Origin: an archaeon
GTDB lineage: Archaea > Thermoproteota > Nitrososphaeria > Nitrososphaerales > Gagatemarchaeaceae
Direction of reading: 5' to 3'
Length of the DNA: 64,000 nucleotides
Assembly (NCBI GenBank): GCA_021823325.1
Contig: JAKAOG010000002.1
Location: 1-64,000 of the forward strand
Notes under the pieces: generated by a model
The model's input: only the letters and a program-made list of their open reading frames with translations
The model's database searches: none
Told to the model about the DNA's origin: nothing
Program-made: the position numbers and the translations under genes
Part shown: in pieces, positions 1 to 7,697 of the stretch
Layout: each line of letters opens with the position of its first letter
How positions within the stretch are numbered: position 1 is the first letter of the stretch

Positions 1-215
1 CCCTCGTTCTCGGAATTTGGCCCTTCGGGACCGGTATTTATTATTTGGACAGTCCGACGGGAGTTTTCCAAACCCACGGATGTTTTCAGGTGTGTTTTCC
101 CAAAATCAGACAGGAAAATGACGATACGACCGAAAAAAGCGACGTCCAACCTCTATTGGTGGCGCCAAAAGGCGTCTTCGCGGTGTCAGGCAGAAATAGA
201 ACCCACCCAAAGTGA

Positions 216-1166
216 GTGCCGTTGTGGGACATCCTCTACGCCGTCGACGCATCCTCCAGCATGGCTGACACCCACAAGTCCCCCCGCGGCACCAGCTTCG
301 TGAAGATGGACCTCGTCAGGCAGACGATAGTTGACCTCCTGTCTGGGGGGCAGCTCCCCTTCGGGAGCAAGCTGGGGGTCATGACCTTCCAGGCACCCAC
401 GCGTGCCGGGGGCATGTTCCTCAAGGGAGGGGAGGAGATGACCAAGATGGTGATACCGCTGTCTCCGATTGAGGCGGAGACGAAGGCGTCGATGACGGCC
501 ATGCTCGCCAAAATCCAGGTGAGCGGCGCCACGCCCTCGGGGATAGCCATCGAAGAGGGGCTGAAGCAGCTCTACGCGGTCAACGACGGTCCCGTCAAGC
601 GGATAAAGAAGATCGTCATGATCACCGACGAGAAGTCCAACGTGGGCCCCAAGCCGGAGAGGGTGGTGAACGACGAGGTCGCCCAGAAGGCCATCATAGA
701 CGTGATCGCCATCGGAGAGAAGATCAACAAGGACACCCTGTCGAAGGTCGCGACCAAGACGGGGGGGAAGTTCATGGTGGTGGAGAGCGCGGAGGAGCTC
801 CTGGTGGCGATGAAGCCGAGGATAGACGTGCGCGGCCTGGGGGTGGACGAGACGCTCCTAGCGGATGTGAAGAAGGCGGAGATGGGGCTGGACCAGGGGA
901 AGAAGGACGGGACGGCTTCGATGGGCTACCACCAGGCGCTGGACGTCGCGAGGCAGGTCAGGGCGAGGGCGAACAAGCGGCTCATGGAGGTTATGATGAT
1001 ACGGAGCCAGGCGGACTCGGAGGTGAGGGTCCTCACGGCCCAGCTGGAGAAGGGGCTCCCGATGCAGGAGTACGCCCGCAGGGTCTGGCCCCGCGCTTCG
1101 GAGCTCGACCAGGCCGAGAAGGTCGAGAAGGAACTGAAGTCGGCGATGGACAGGCTCGCGTTCTAG
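216..1166 (+). CDS. VWA-domain protein
   Basis: GTG start; MIDAS-like DASSS near N-terminus, TPSG and MITDEKSN motifs typical of VWA folds. Confidence 0.8.
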   Translation: MPLWDILYAVDASSSMADTHKSPRGTSFVKMDLVRQTIVDLLSGGQLPFGSKLGVMTFQAPTRAGGMFLKGGEEMTKMVIPLSPIEAETKASMTAMLAKIQVSGATPSGIAIEEGLKQLYAVNDGPVKRIKKIVMITDEKSNVGPKPERVVNDEVAQKAIIDVIAIGEKINKDTLSKVATKTGGKFMVVESAEELLVAMKPRIDVRGLGVDETLLADVKKAEMGLDQGKKDGTASMGYHQALDVARQVRARANKRLMEVMMIRSQADSEVRVLTAQLEKGLPMQEYARRVWPRASELDQAEKVEKELKSAMDRLAF

Positions 1167-1555
1167 CGGCACGGCTCGACCCTGAAGGCCCCCGTGCAGT
1201 AGTCGAGCGTGGCGCGGAGCCTCCGCAGCAGCTTCGTCCCCACCAGTATCTCGTCGACCCCGGCGCCGGTCAGCACCTGGCCGTCGAGCGCCCTCGCGAT
1301 GGCTGGCAGATACACCGTCCCAAGGCACGCCCGCAGCTCGAGCGGCTTCCCGTCCGCCGTCTTCCCTGGGCTCGTCGCACCGCTCAGCCTGTCCATGCCG
1401 AGCTCGTCGAAGACAGGCTCGGGGACGGCGACGAACCCGTCGAAGCCCGTGTCCACGATGCCGACCGTCGTCCCCACCAGGGGGTGGGTGAGCCCGAGGA
1501 TGTCGTTCCTGAGCGCAAGGCGCAGTATGGGGGTCAGGCCCGAGAAGGAGCTCAA
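1163..1555 (-). CDS. Retropepsin-like clan AA aspartic protease (AF_0612-like)
   Basis: VDTGFDGF catalytic motif and ILVGTKLLRRLRATLDY second motif; 4-bp overlap with upstream RHH gene. Confidence 0.75.
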   Translation of the reverse strand: MSSFSGLTPILRLALRNDILGLTHPLVGTTVGIVDTGFDGFVAVPEPVFDELGMDRLSGATSPGKTADGKPLELRACLGTVYLPAIARALDGQVLTGAGVDEILVGTKLLRRLRATLDYCTGAFRVEPCR

Positions 1556-1878
1556 GCGGGCTTGAGCCTCAGCCCGAAGTGCACCACCGGCTCCAGCGGC
1601 TCGCTGGAGACTATCCTCACCGACCTCCAGTCAATCCCCTTCCTCTTCAGGGCGTCGGCCAGGTCCTTCAGGGTGCCCGCCTCTGCCACGACTTCCTCTC
1701 CCCGCTTCGCCGCGAAGGTCTCTCCCCTGCGCGCCTCTTCTGCGGAGTCGAGGTACGCGGTAAGGGCGGAGTCGACGATCTCCGAGATCGCCCCTTTCCT
1801 CCCCCCTGACTCTGCAGCCTGCCTCCTGAGCCTCTTCACCGTGCGCTCAGGGAGCGAGAACGTGACGTTGGTCAACAT
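1552..1878 (-). CDS. Ribbon-helix-helix (CopG-like) DNA-binding protein
   Basis: MLTNVTFSLPERTVKRLRRQAAESGGRKGAISEIVDSALTAYLD pattern; ORF track extends to 1899, internal ATG (MLTNVTF) preferred. Confidence 0.7.
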   Translation of the reverse strand: MLTNVTFSLPERTVKRLRRQAAESGGRKGAISEIVDSALTAYLDSAEEARRGETFAAKRGEEVVAEAGTLKDLADALKRKGIDWRSVRIVSSEPLEPVVHFGLRLKPA

Positions 1879-2001
1879 ACAATACCAATATGGATGCAAT
1901 ATATAAGGCCCAGTTGCATCCCTGGACCCGAAGAGGCGCGGGCGTCGCGCGTCACTCCACGTTCAAATGCGTAAAGTAGCAACCATGAGAAGGGAGGGCA
2001 G

Positions 2002-2412
2002 TTGTCCGCACCAAAGGAGCTGAGCGTCTTCGGCGAGGACTACGGCACCTCCGAACTGAAGTTCGGTCCTGCGACTCTCGGCAACGTCCCAGACGTCATC
2101 GAGAACCGAGGCTACTTCCCAGACACCCGCAGTTCGATGGTGAGGATGACAGGCGGCCCCGACAAGAGGCTGCTCGTCGTCGGCCCCGACGTGGCCAACT
2201 TCGTCGAAGCGAAGCGCGACATCGCGGAGAGGATCGTCTACCCGATGCGGAGCGGGACCATCGAGAGGGACGACGACAGGTCGTGGTCGGTCGTCAAGGA
2301 GCTGACGAGGTACGCCCTCCTCAGGCACGTCCCTGAAACGCCAGGGTTCGAAGGGGTGAAGGCCGTCGCCCTGCTCTGCTTCTCCTCGGCGGTTTGTAAT
2401 AATCTGCGTTAG
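2002..2412 (+). pseudogene. Truncated crenactin/actin-like ATPase, N-terminal domain only
   Basis: GEDYGTSELKFGP...ENRGYFPDTRSS...VVGPDV...RIVYPMRSGTIERDDDRSWSVVKELTRYAL resembles the N-terminal actin fold; stops after 136 aa with no continuation in other frames. Confidence 0.6.
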
Positions 2413-2580
2413 TATCTGCAATTATACTACTGTGGTGACACCAGAAATAACCAAGAAGCGCGTCTGCCGGGTCCGCTGTGTTCGCCCACTCGTCACCCGG
2501 CATCAGTTACGACAGGAAAACCGGAACCGAGCCCTCGTAAACTGTATAGGTTCATAAGGCGCGCAAAGACCCGCAGGACA

Positions 2581-2898
2581 ATGGTCACCCTCCTGCCGCC
2601 TGACCTTTCGGCGACGTTCCTGGTCGCGGCGATAGTCCCCTTGGTTATCGGTTTCATAGTAGGCGTGATAATCAGGAACGCCATCAAGATAGGGGTCGCC
2701 CTCGCCGTGCTCGTCGTCCTGCTCATCGCGGTCGGGATAATCACCCCGAGCCAGATCATCACCCCTCTGGTGGCCATGATCAAGTCCGGGGCGACGTCGA
2801 CCACAATCACCACCTACGCCAACAGGGTTGCAGGATACCTGCCCTACTCGTCGCTGACGTTCATCATAGGGCTGGCCGTCGGCCTCCTCAAAGGGTAG
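2581..2898 (+). CDS. Small membrane protein
   Basis: ATG start; hydrophobic TM segments. Confidence 0.5.
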   Translation: MVTLLPPDLSATFLVAAIVPLVIGFIVGVIIRNAIKIGVALAVLVVLLIAVGIITPSQIITPLVAMIKSGATSTTITTYANRVAGYLPYSSLTFIIGLAVGLLKG

Positions 2899-2907
2899 AG
2901 CCGCGCT

Positions 2908-3192
2908 TCAGTATGCCGGTGCGGCTTCTTTCTGGGCCTTTCCGACCCTCGTGGACATGACGTCGAACGTGGACCACTCGCTGCACCCTGGGCACTTCAG
3001 GTATCTGTCGCGGCCCAGCCTGAAGGTGCTGAAAGAGGCGCCAGGCACCCACTTGTAGTCGAACGCGCCGTTGCACTTCGGGCACGTCAGGCGCGACGTG
3101 TAGTGGTACTTCGACCTGATGGCGAACACGTACCCTATCAGGGCGACCCCCACGACGACAATCGGAACACCGACGAGACTGATACCACTCAT
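2908..3192 (-). CDS. Membrane protein with CPKC/CPGC zinc-ribbon-like motif
   Basis: N-terminal TM, CPKC...CPGC pair. Confidence 0.6.
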   Translation of the reverse strand: MSGISLVGVPIVVVGVALIGYVFAIRSKYHYTSRLTCPKCNGAFDYKWVPGASFSTFRLGRDRYLKCPGCSEWSTFDVMSTRVGKAQKEAAPAY

Positions 3193-3213
3193 GCGAGCTT
3201 CGCCTGGAGCTTT

Positions 3214-3480
3214 CTATCCGAGGAGCCACTCTTTCGGGGGGCCCTGTCCGCCCGCGCAGTCGACGACCCCCGACACCCTGCGGAGGAAGGACGGGCAGGC
3301 GAAGCAGACGAGGAAGGCGACCTCCTTCCCTACGACCGGGCAGTTGATGCTCTCCTTCTTCATCCTGGCTATCGCCTTCGCGCCGGCCGTCCCTTTGAGC
3401 TCGTCGGTCACGGCCTTGGGGACCTTCTTCGGCTTCGGCGAGGGATAGATGTTGACCTTGAACTTCGTCTCTGCGGACAA
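3214..3480 (-). CDS. Small Cys-containing hypothetical protein
   Basis: ORF in a gap on the same strand as neighbours; four Cys. Confidence 0.45.
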   Translation of the reverse strand: MSAETKFKVNIYPSPKPKKVPKAVTDELKGTAGAKAIARMKKESINCPVVGKEVAFLVCFACPSFLRRVSGVVDCAGGQGPPKEWLLG

Positions 3481-3525
3481 CAGGCGGCCCAGTCAGGATA
3501 CGGCATAAAAGCCTGAGGGTGCGAC

Positions 3526-4668
3526 TCAGCCGGAGCTCACTGTGAAGTGAAGGACGACCGCCTGCCCCCACTCGTCTCCCGCGAGCACGGTGTACGTCCC
3601 CGGCGGGAAGGGGTTGAACAGCAGCGGGCAGTTCAGGGTGGGCTGTGGCGCGCTCACCGTCGTGGGGCAGTCGCCGCCGTCCACCGCGGACCCTGCGCTC
3701 GCCTGGGTCCCCGACCCGGTCCAGTACCCGGACTGGGGCGCGACCAGCGACCAGATGCACCCGTTCTCGGGGGTCCACCGGCACGCCGTGTCGACGGTCA
3801 CGTTGTACAGCGCCGTCCCGGCTATGTTGCTGAACGGGTTGGACTGTGCGGCGTAGCTGTGGGGGTAGAACGCGTAGTATGTCGCGGGGGCTTCGTAGGG
3901 GCACTCGAGCAGAGGGAAGGCGTACGTCGTGAGCGGCTGCACCCCGTTCAACGAGGCGAGGCTGTAGTTGCCCTGGAAGATCGCGTAGCCTGCAGGCATG
4001 TTTCCAGGGACCCCGCACGTGTCGGCCCCCGACCAGAGGAACATCTCGACCCCGGGTATCGGCCAGCGGTTCGCAGCCGTCAGGTTGTTCCCGGTCCCGA
4101 GGACGTTGTAGTCGTCGACCGTTACGTTCACCGAGCCGCCGGGGCCCGCGTGCAGGGACAGCCCGAGCATGAGCCCGAGGGTCGCGTTCTCGGTGGAGGC
4201 GGTGGCCACCGGGACGTCGATGGTCACGGGCGCGTACGGGACCGTGGGGCAGGTCGGGTTCTGGACGAGGGTGCTGGTGAGCGGGTGGGCGGGGCTGACG
4301 CAGTAGACCGACGAGTTGGTGAACCAGACAGTGTACACCGAAGTCGGGGCGGAGCCCCCGGCTATCGTCCCTCCTCCGTTGGGGAGGGTCTCCGAGTAGA
4401 GGTAGTATGGGACCCCTCCGTAGCTGATCAGCTCCACGTCGGTCAGCGTCGCGTTGGTCGGGCAGCTCCCGAGGTCCAGCCCCGTGCACGGGACCCCCGC
4501 CGCCTGGCCGCCGAGGGTGAGGTTCGAGTCGACCACCTGGTAGACGGACCCTTGGGTGACCGCCCCGCTCGGCGAGCTCGGGGTGAACGCGGACACGAGC
4601 CCGAAGACCGAAACCGCCGAGACCACTACGACAGCTATCACGACCGCGGCGAGCACCTCCTTCCTCAA
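3526..4668 (-). CDS. Secreted or membrane-anchored protein of unknown function
   Basis: N-terminal signal/TM, Ser/Thr/Asn-rich ectodomain. Confidence 0.6.
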   Translation of the reverse strand: MRKEVLAAVVIAVVVVSAVSVFGLVSAFTPSSPSGAVTQGSVYQVVDSNLTLGGQAAGVPCTGLDLGSCPTNATLTDVELISYGGVPYYLYSETLPNGGGTIAGGSAPTSVYTVWFTNSSVYCVSPAHPLTSTLVQNPTCPTVPYAPVTIDVPVATASTENATLGLMLGLSLHAGPGGSVNVTVDDYNVLGTGNNLTAANRWPIPGVEMFLWSGADTCGVPGNMPAGYAIFQGNYSLASLNGVQPLTTYAFPLLECPYEAPATYYAFYPHSYAAQSNPFSNIAGTALYNVTVDTACRWTPENGCIWSLVAPQSGYWTGSGTQASAGSAVDGGDCPTTVSAPQPTLNCPLLFNPFPPGTYTVLAGDEWGQAVVLHFTVSSG

Positions 4669-4721
4669 CAGACGGCGTCAGGGGCGAGGCGGGTATATCA
4701 TCCTGACCCCGGCGCCGAGGT

Positions 4722-5099
4722 CTAGGCGCCGATCCCGTCGGCGAGGGCCTGGACCTTCGACTTCAGTCCCTGGTTCCCGGCGAGGGACGAATAGGCGGCG
4801 AGGAGCTTGAGCTGGCGCTTCACGTCTGACTCGGTCGCCCTCACGAGCCTGGCGAGCTCCTCCTTCCCCTTCGCGGATATGATGTACCTGCGCGTGTTCC
4901 CCTCGCGCTTCGGGAGCTCGTTGATCAGCCCTTTCTTCAGGAGCTCTGCGAGGATCAGATAGATGGAGCCGGGCCCGGGGTTCCACTCCCCGGCGGTGGC
5001 GCGGCTTATCCCCTTGGCAAGGTCGGTGCCTGACAGCGACGACTCGGAGAGCATCTTCAGGGCCGCAAGCTTCAGCACCCCCTTGGGGACGCTTATCAT
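4722..5099 (-). CDS. PadR-family transcriptional regulator
   Basis: wHTH with PGSIYLILAELLKKGLI and RRYIISAKGKEEL motifs. Confidence 0.85.
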   Translation of the reverse strand: MISVPKGVLKLAALKMLSESSLSGTDLAKGISRATAGEWNPGPGSIYLILAELLKKGLINELPKREGNTRRYIISAKGKEELARLVRATESDVKRQLKLLAAYSSLAGNQGLKSKVQALADGIGA

Positions 5100-5488
5100 G
5101 CCCCTTCCCCCCTTCCTGACCTTGCGTCTTCGAACACCTTCCGCTGGGCCGCGTCGAACGTCCTGAGCTCGAGCCCGCTCTTCAGCGCGACGGCGACGAA
5201 CACCGCGTCGTTCGGGTGCGCCCCGTGGCGGACGGCTATCCTGTGGGCGTCCATGATGAGCTCCCGGTCGGGCTCGACCGTCAGGAGGCGCCGCGTCGCC
5301 AGCAGGTCGGAGAGGACGGCGAGGAACTTGTCGCCTTCGCGGATCCTCCCGAGGAGCGCCTGATGCTTCCAGACGGCGCCGGCCACTTCGTACACGGCCA
5401 GGCTCGGAGAGAGCATGAGCTCGGAGCGGATGAGGCTCCTGTCGGCGAGGATGCCTTCGGCGATGAAGCTGCTATCTGCCACTATCAC
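5096..5488 (-). CDS. PIN-domain ribonuclease (VapC-like toxin)
   Basis: N-terminal VADSSFIAE, C-terminal PNDAVFVAVALKSGLELRTFD; overlaps RHH partner. Confidence 0.75.
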   Translation of the reverse strand: MIVADSSFIAEGILADRSLIRSELMLSPSLAVYEVAGAVWKHQALLGRIREGDKFLAVLSDLLATRRLLTVEPDRELIMDAHRIAVRHGAHPNDAVFVAVALKSGLELRTFDAAQRKVFEDARSGRGEGA

Positions 5489-5702
5489 CGCGCCTGTCCT
5501 CCCTGATGAGCCGGACCATCTCCTCGGGGGTTGTGCTCACCCTGTACTTCTCCTGAAGCTCCCCGAGGCGCTCGAACACCTCCGCCGTGTCTTCGGAGTC
5601 GAGGTACATCCTGACGGCTTCCCTGACCACCTCCGACACCCTCCCGCGCTTCTTGAGCCTCCGCTTCTCTTCGTCGGAGAGGCGGACGCTGACCATGGGC
5701 AT
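5472..5702 (-). CDS. Ribbon-helix-helix antitoxin-like protein (VapB-like)
   Basis: MPMVSVRLSDEEKRRLKKRGRVSEVVREAVRMYLDSE; start moved inward from the ORF track. Confidence 0.7.
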   Translation of the reverse strand: MPMVSVRLSDEEKRRLKKRGRVSEVVREAVRMYLDSEDTAEVFERLGELQEKYRVSTTPEEMVRLIREDRRGDSGR

Positions 5703-5774
5703 GTCATACTGCACGTATGACGCTTTGTATTTTAACGTTTTCATACGCGGCGGCTCAGGGATGGGCGAGCTTCT

Positions 5775-6674
5775 TTGAAACCATCGATCATCATCCACGG
5801 CGGCGCAGGGAGCGGGAGATACGGGGAGGGAGACAAGCGCTTCTCCGGCCTGACGGGGGCCGTCGAGGCGGGGCTGGCCGCGATGAAGAAAGGGTCGGGG
5901 CTCGACGGGGCCATCGCGGCGGTGTCGTCCATGGAGGAGTCAGGGCTCTTCAACTGCGGCAGGGGGGCGTGCCTCACCGCGGCGGGGGAACCCGAGCTGG
6001 ACGCGGCTGTCATGACAGGGGAGGGACTCGCGGGGGCAGGGGTCGGGAACGTCACTTCGACCTACCACCCGGTCGAGCTCGCAAGGTGGGTGATGGAGAA
6101 CACCAGGCACGTGCTGATAGTCGGAGAGAGGACGAGGGACTACGCCAGGCTCGCCGGGATGAAGACCGAGAGCGTCCGCCCGTCGCAGGCGGCGAGCAAG
6201 AGGTTCCTCGCGCTCGTCAAGGAGGAGCGGCACTCGCGCGCCGTCGAACTGGTGAGGAAGATCGAGGGGGGAGGGACCGTAGGCGCGGTGGCCGTCGGCT
6301 CGGACGGCGTCCCTGCAGCGGCCGTCAGCACAGGGGGGATGTGGATGAAGCTCCCGGGGAGGGTGGGAGACTCGGCCGTGCTCGGGGCCGGGATATTCGC
6401 CGACAAGCGGCTCGGCGCGGCGTGCGCAACAGGGACCGGGGAGGAGATAATCAGGTGCGCGCTCACGCTCAGGGCGTGCGGGTTCATGCGCTCCGATGAC
6501 GCGCAGCGAGCCGCCGCGAAGGCCATCGCGTTCATCACCCGCGAGAGAGGGAAGGGGACGGCCGGGATAATCACGGTCGACAGGAAGGGGAGGGTCGGGG
6601 CGTCGTTCAACGCGGAGGCGATGGGGAGGGCCTGGTGGGACGGAGAGAAGGGAAGGATAGTTGGCAAGGTCTGA
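5775..6674 (+). CDS. Isoaspartyl peptidase/L-asparaginase (Ntn-hydrolase, plant type)
   Basis: IIIHGGAGSG start, GGTVGAVAVGSDG autocleavage Thr region, TSTGGMW-like loop (VSTGGMWMKLPGRVGDS). Confidence 0.9.
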   Translation: MKPSIIIHGGAGSGRYGEGDKRFSGLTGAVEAGLAAMKKGSGLDGAIAAVSSMEESGLFNCGRGACLTAAGEPELDAAVMTGEGLAGAGVGNVTSTYHPVELARWVMENTRHVLIVGERTRDYARLAGMKTESVRPSQAASKRFLALVKEERHSRAVELVRKIEGGGTVGAVAVGSDGVPAAAVSTGGMWMKLPGRVGDSAVLGAGIFADKRLGAACATGTGEEIIRCALTLRACGFMRSDDAQRAAAKAIAFITRERGKGTAGIITVDRKGRVGASFNAEAMGRAWWDGEKGRIVGKV

Positions 6675-6737
6675 CCGGGGGCCCGCTGACGTCTGGGTCA
6701 GCCAAGCGTTGAGCGCTCAGAGCGCGCGTGGACCAAG

Positions 6738-7223
6738 TTGAAGCCGAAGACCCCCGGCGGCATATGGGCGCTCAGAGGGATCTCCGTCCTTATCGCGCTC
6801 GTCGTGATCGGCGCGATACTTGCGGTCGGGTTCTCGGCATACCAGGACTACAGCGGGATAAAGTCAGAGATATCATCGGGGAACAAGCCGGTCTCCGGGA
6901 TCGCCGTGTACAACGTGACCAGCGGCGTCGAGACGGTCTCCTTCAACGTGACGGTCCCCAACAGAGGGCTCCTCATGCTCAACGTCACGATGTCCTGCTC
7001 TACCTCGAGCGCATATGTGAGCTGCAGGTCCGCCCAGGCCGAGATACCGCCAGGCGGGGAGGGGGCGCTGCACTTCGTGATGACCGTGACGGACGTGAAG
7101 CAGTTCCTGTCGTCGACGAACCGCCAGGTCAACGGCACCATCGCCATGAGCCTCGTCCCCTTCGTTTCCCTGTCGATAGGGCTGAACTTCACGAAGTACG
7201 TCCAGCTCCCGGGGGCCGTCTAG
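6738..7223 (+). CDS. Membrane-anchored hypothetical protein
   Basis: N-terminal TM; abuts the next ORF. Confidence 0.5.
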   Translation: MKPKTPGGIWALRGISVLIALVVIGAILAVGFSAYQDYSGIKSEISSGNKPVSGIAVYNVTSGVETVSFNVTVPNRGLLMLNVTMSCSTSSAYVSCRSAQAEIPPGGEGALHFVMTVTDVKQFLSSTNRQVNGTIAMSLVPFVSLSIGLNFTKYVQLPGAV

Positions 7224-7697
7224 GTGTCCTTCGGCCAGACGGTGCCTGCGCGCAAGAGGGTCACCGGCGCGGTCTTCGCGCTGGTCGTCAACGTGATACT
7301 CTGGATCGTCATCCCCTACTATCTGGGCGCGTTCCTGGTGAAGTTCGTCCCTGACATCCCGCTGGGGGTCCCCTCGTTCGTCTACGAGTTCGGGATGCTG
7401 TTCATCGTGCTGGACGTCGGCGCCGCGCTCTTCCAGGGGATGGCGGTGTCGCTGCCTTTCGTCTGCGGAGCGGCCCTTCTTAGCGCCGTGTACCTCTGGT
7501 TCGTGACCAACGGCGGGAGCCTGCAGGTGACGACGTCGGGCATCACCGTCGGGCTGGACTTCCGGCTGCTGCTCTACATCTTCATCGTCCCGTCTCTGTG
7601 GGCGGCGCTGAGAGCGCCGATGTCCTATCTGATCTGGAGGAGAGCGAGGGCGAAGATCGTCCCCCAGGCCCCCGGGTCGTCGGCGACGCCCGCCTAG
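7224..7697 (+). CDS. Multi-TM hypothetical protein
   Basis: Hydrophobic segments; GTG start directly after the upstream stop. Confidence 0.5.
   Translation: MSFGQTVPARKRVTGAVFALVVNVILWIVIPYYLGAFLVKFVPDIPLGVPSFVYEFGMLFIVLDVGAALFQGMAVSLPFVCGAALLSAVYLWFVTNGGSLQVTTSGITVGLDFRLLLYIFIVPSLWAALRAPMSYLIWRRARAKIVPQAPGSSATPA

Noticed and set aside
2888-4489. 533-aa minus-strand ORF and 392-aa plus-strand ORF 3547..4725
   Set aside because: Arg/Gly/Pro-rich shadow frames of the real 3526..4668 gene, caused by high third-position GC.
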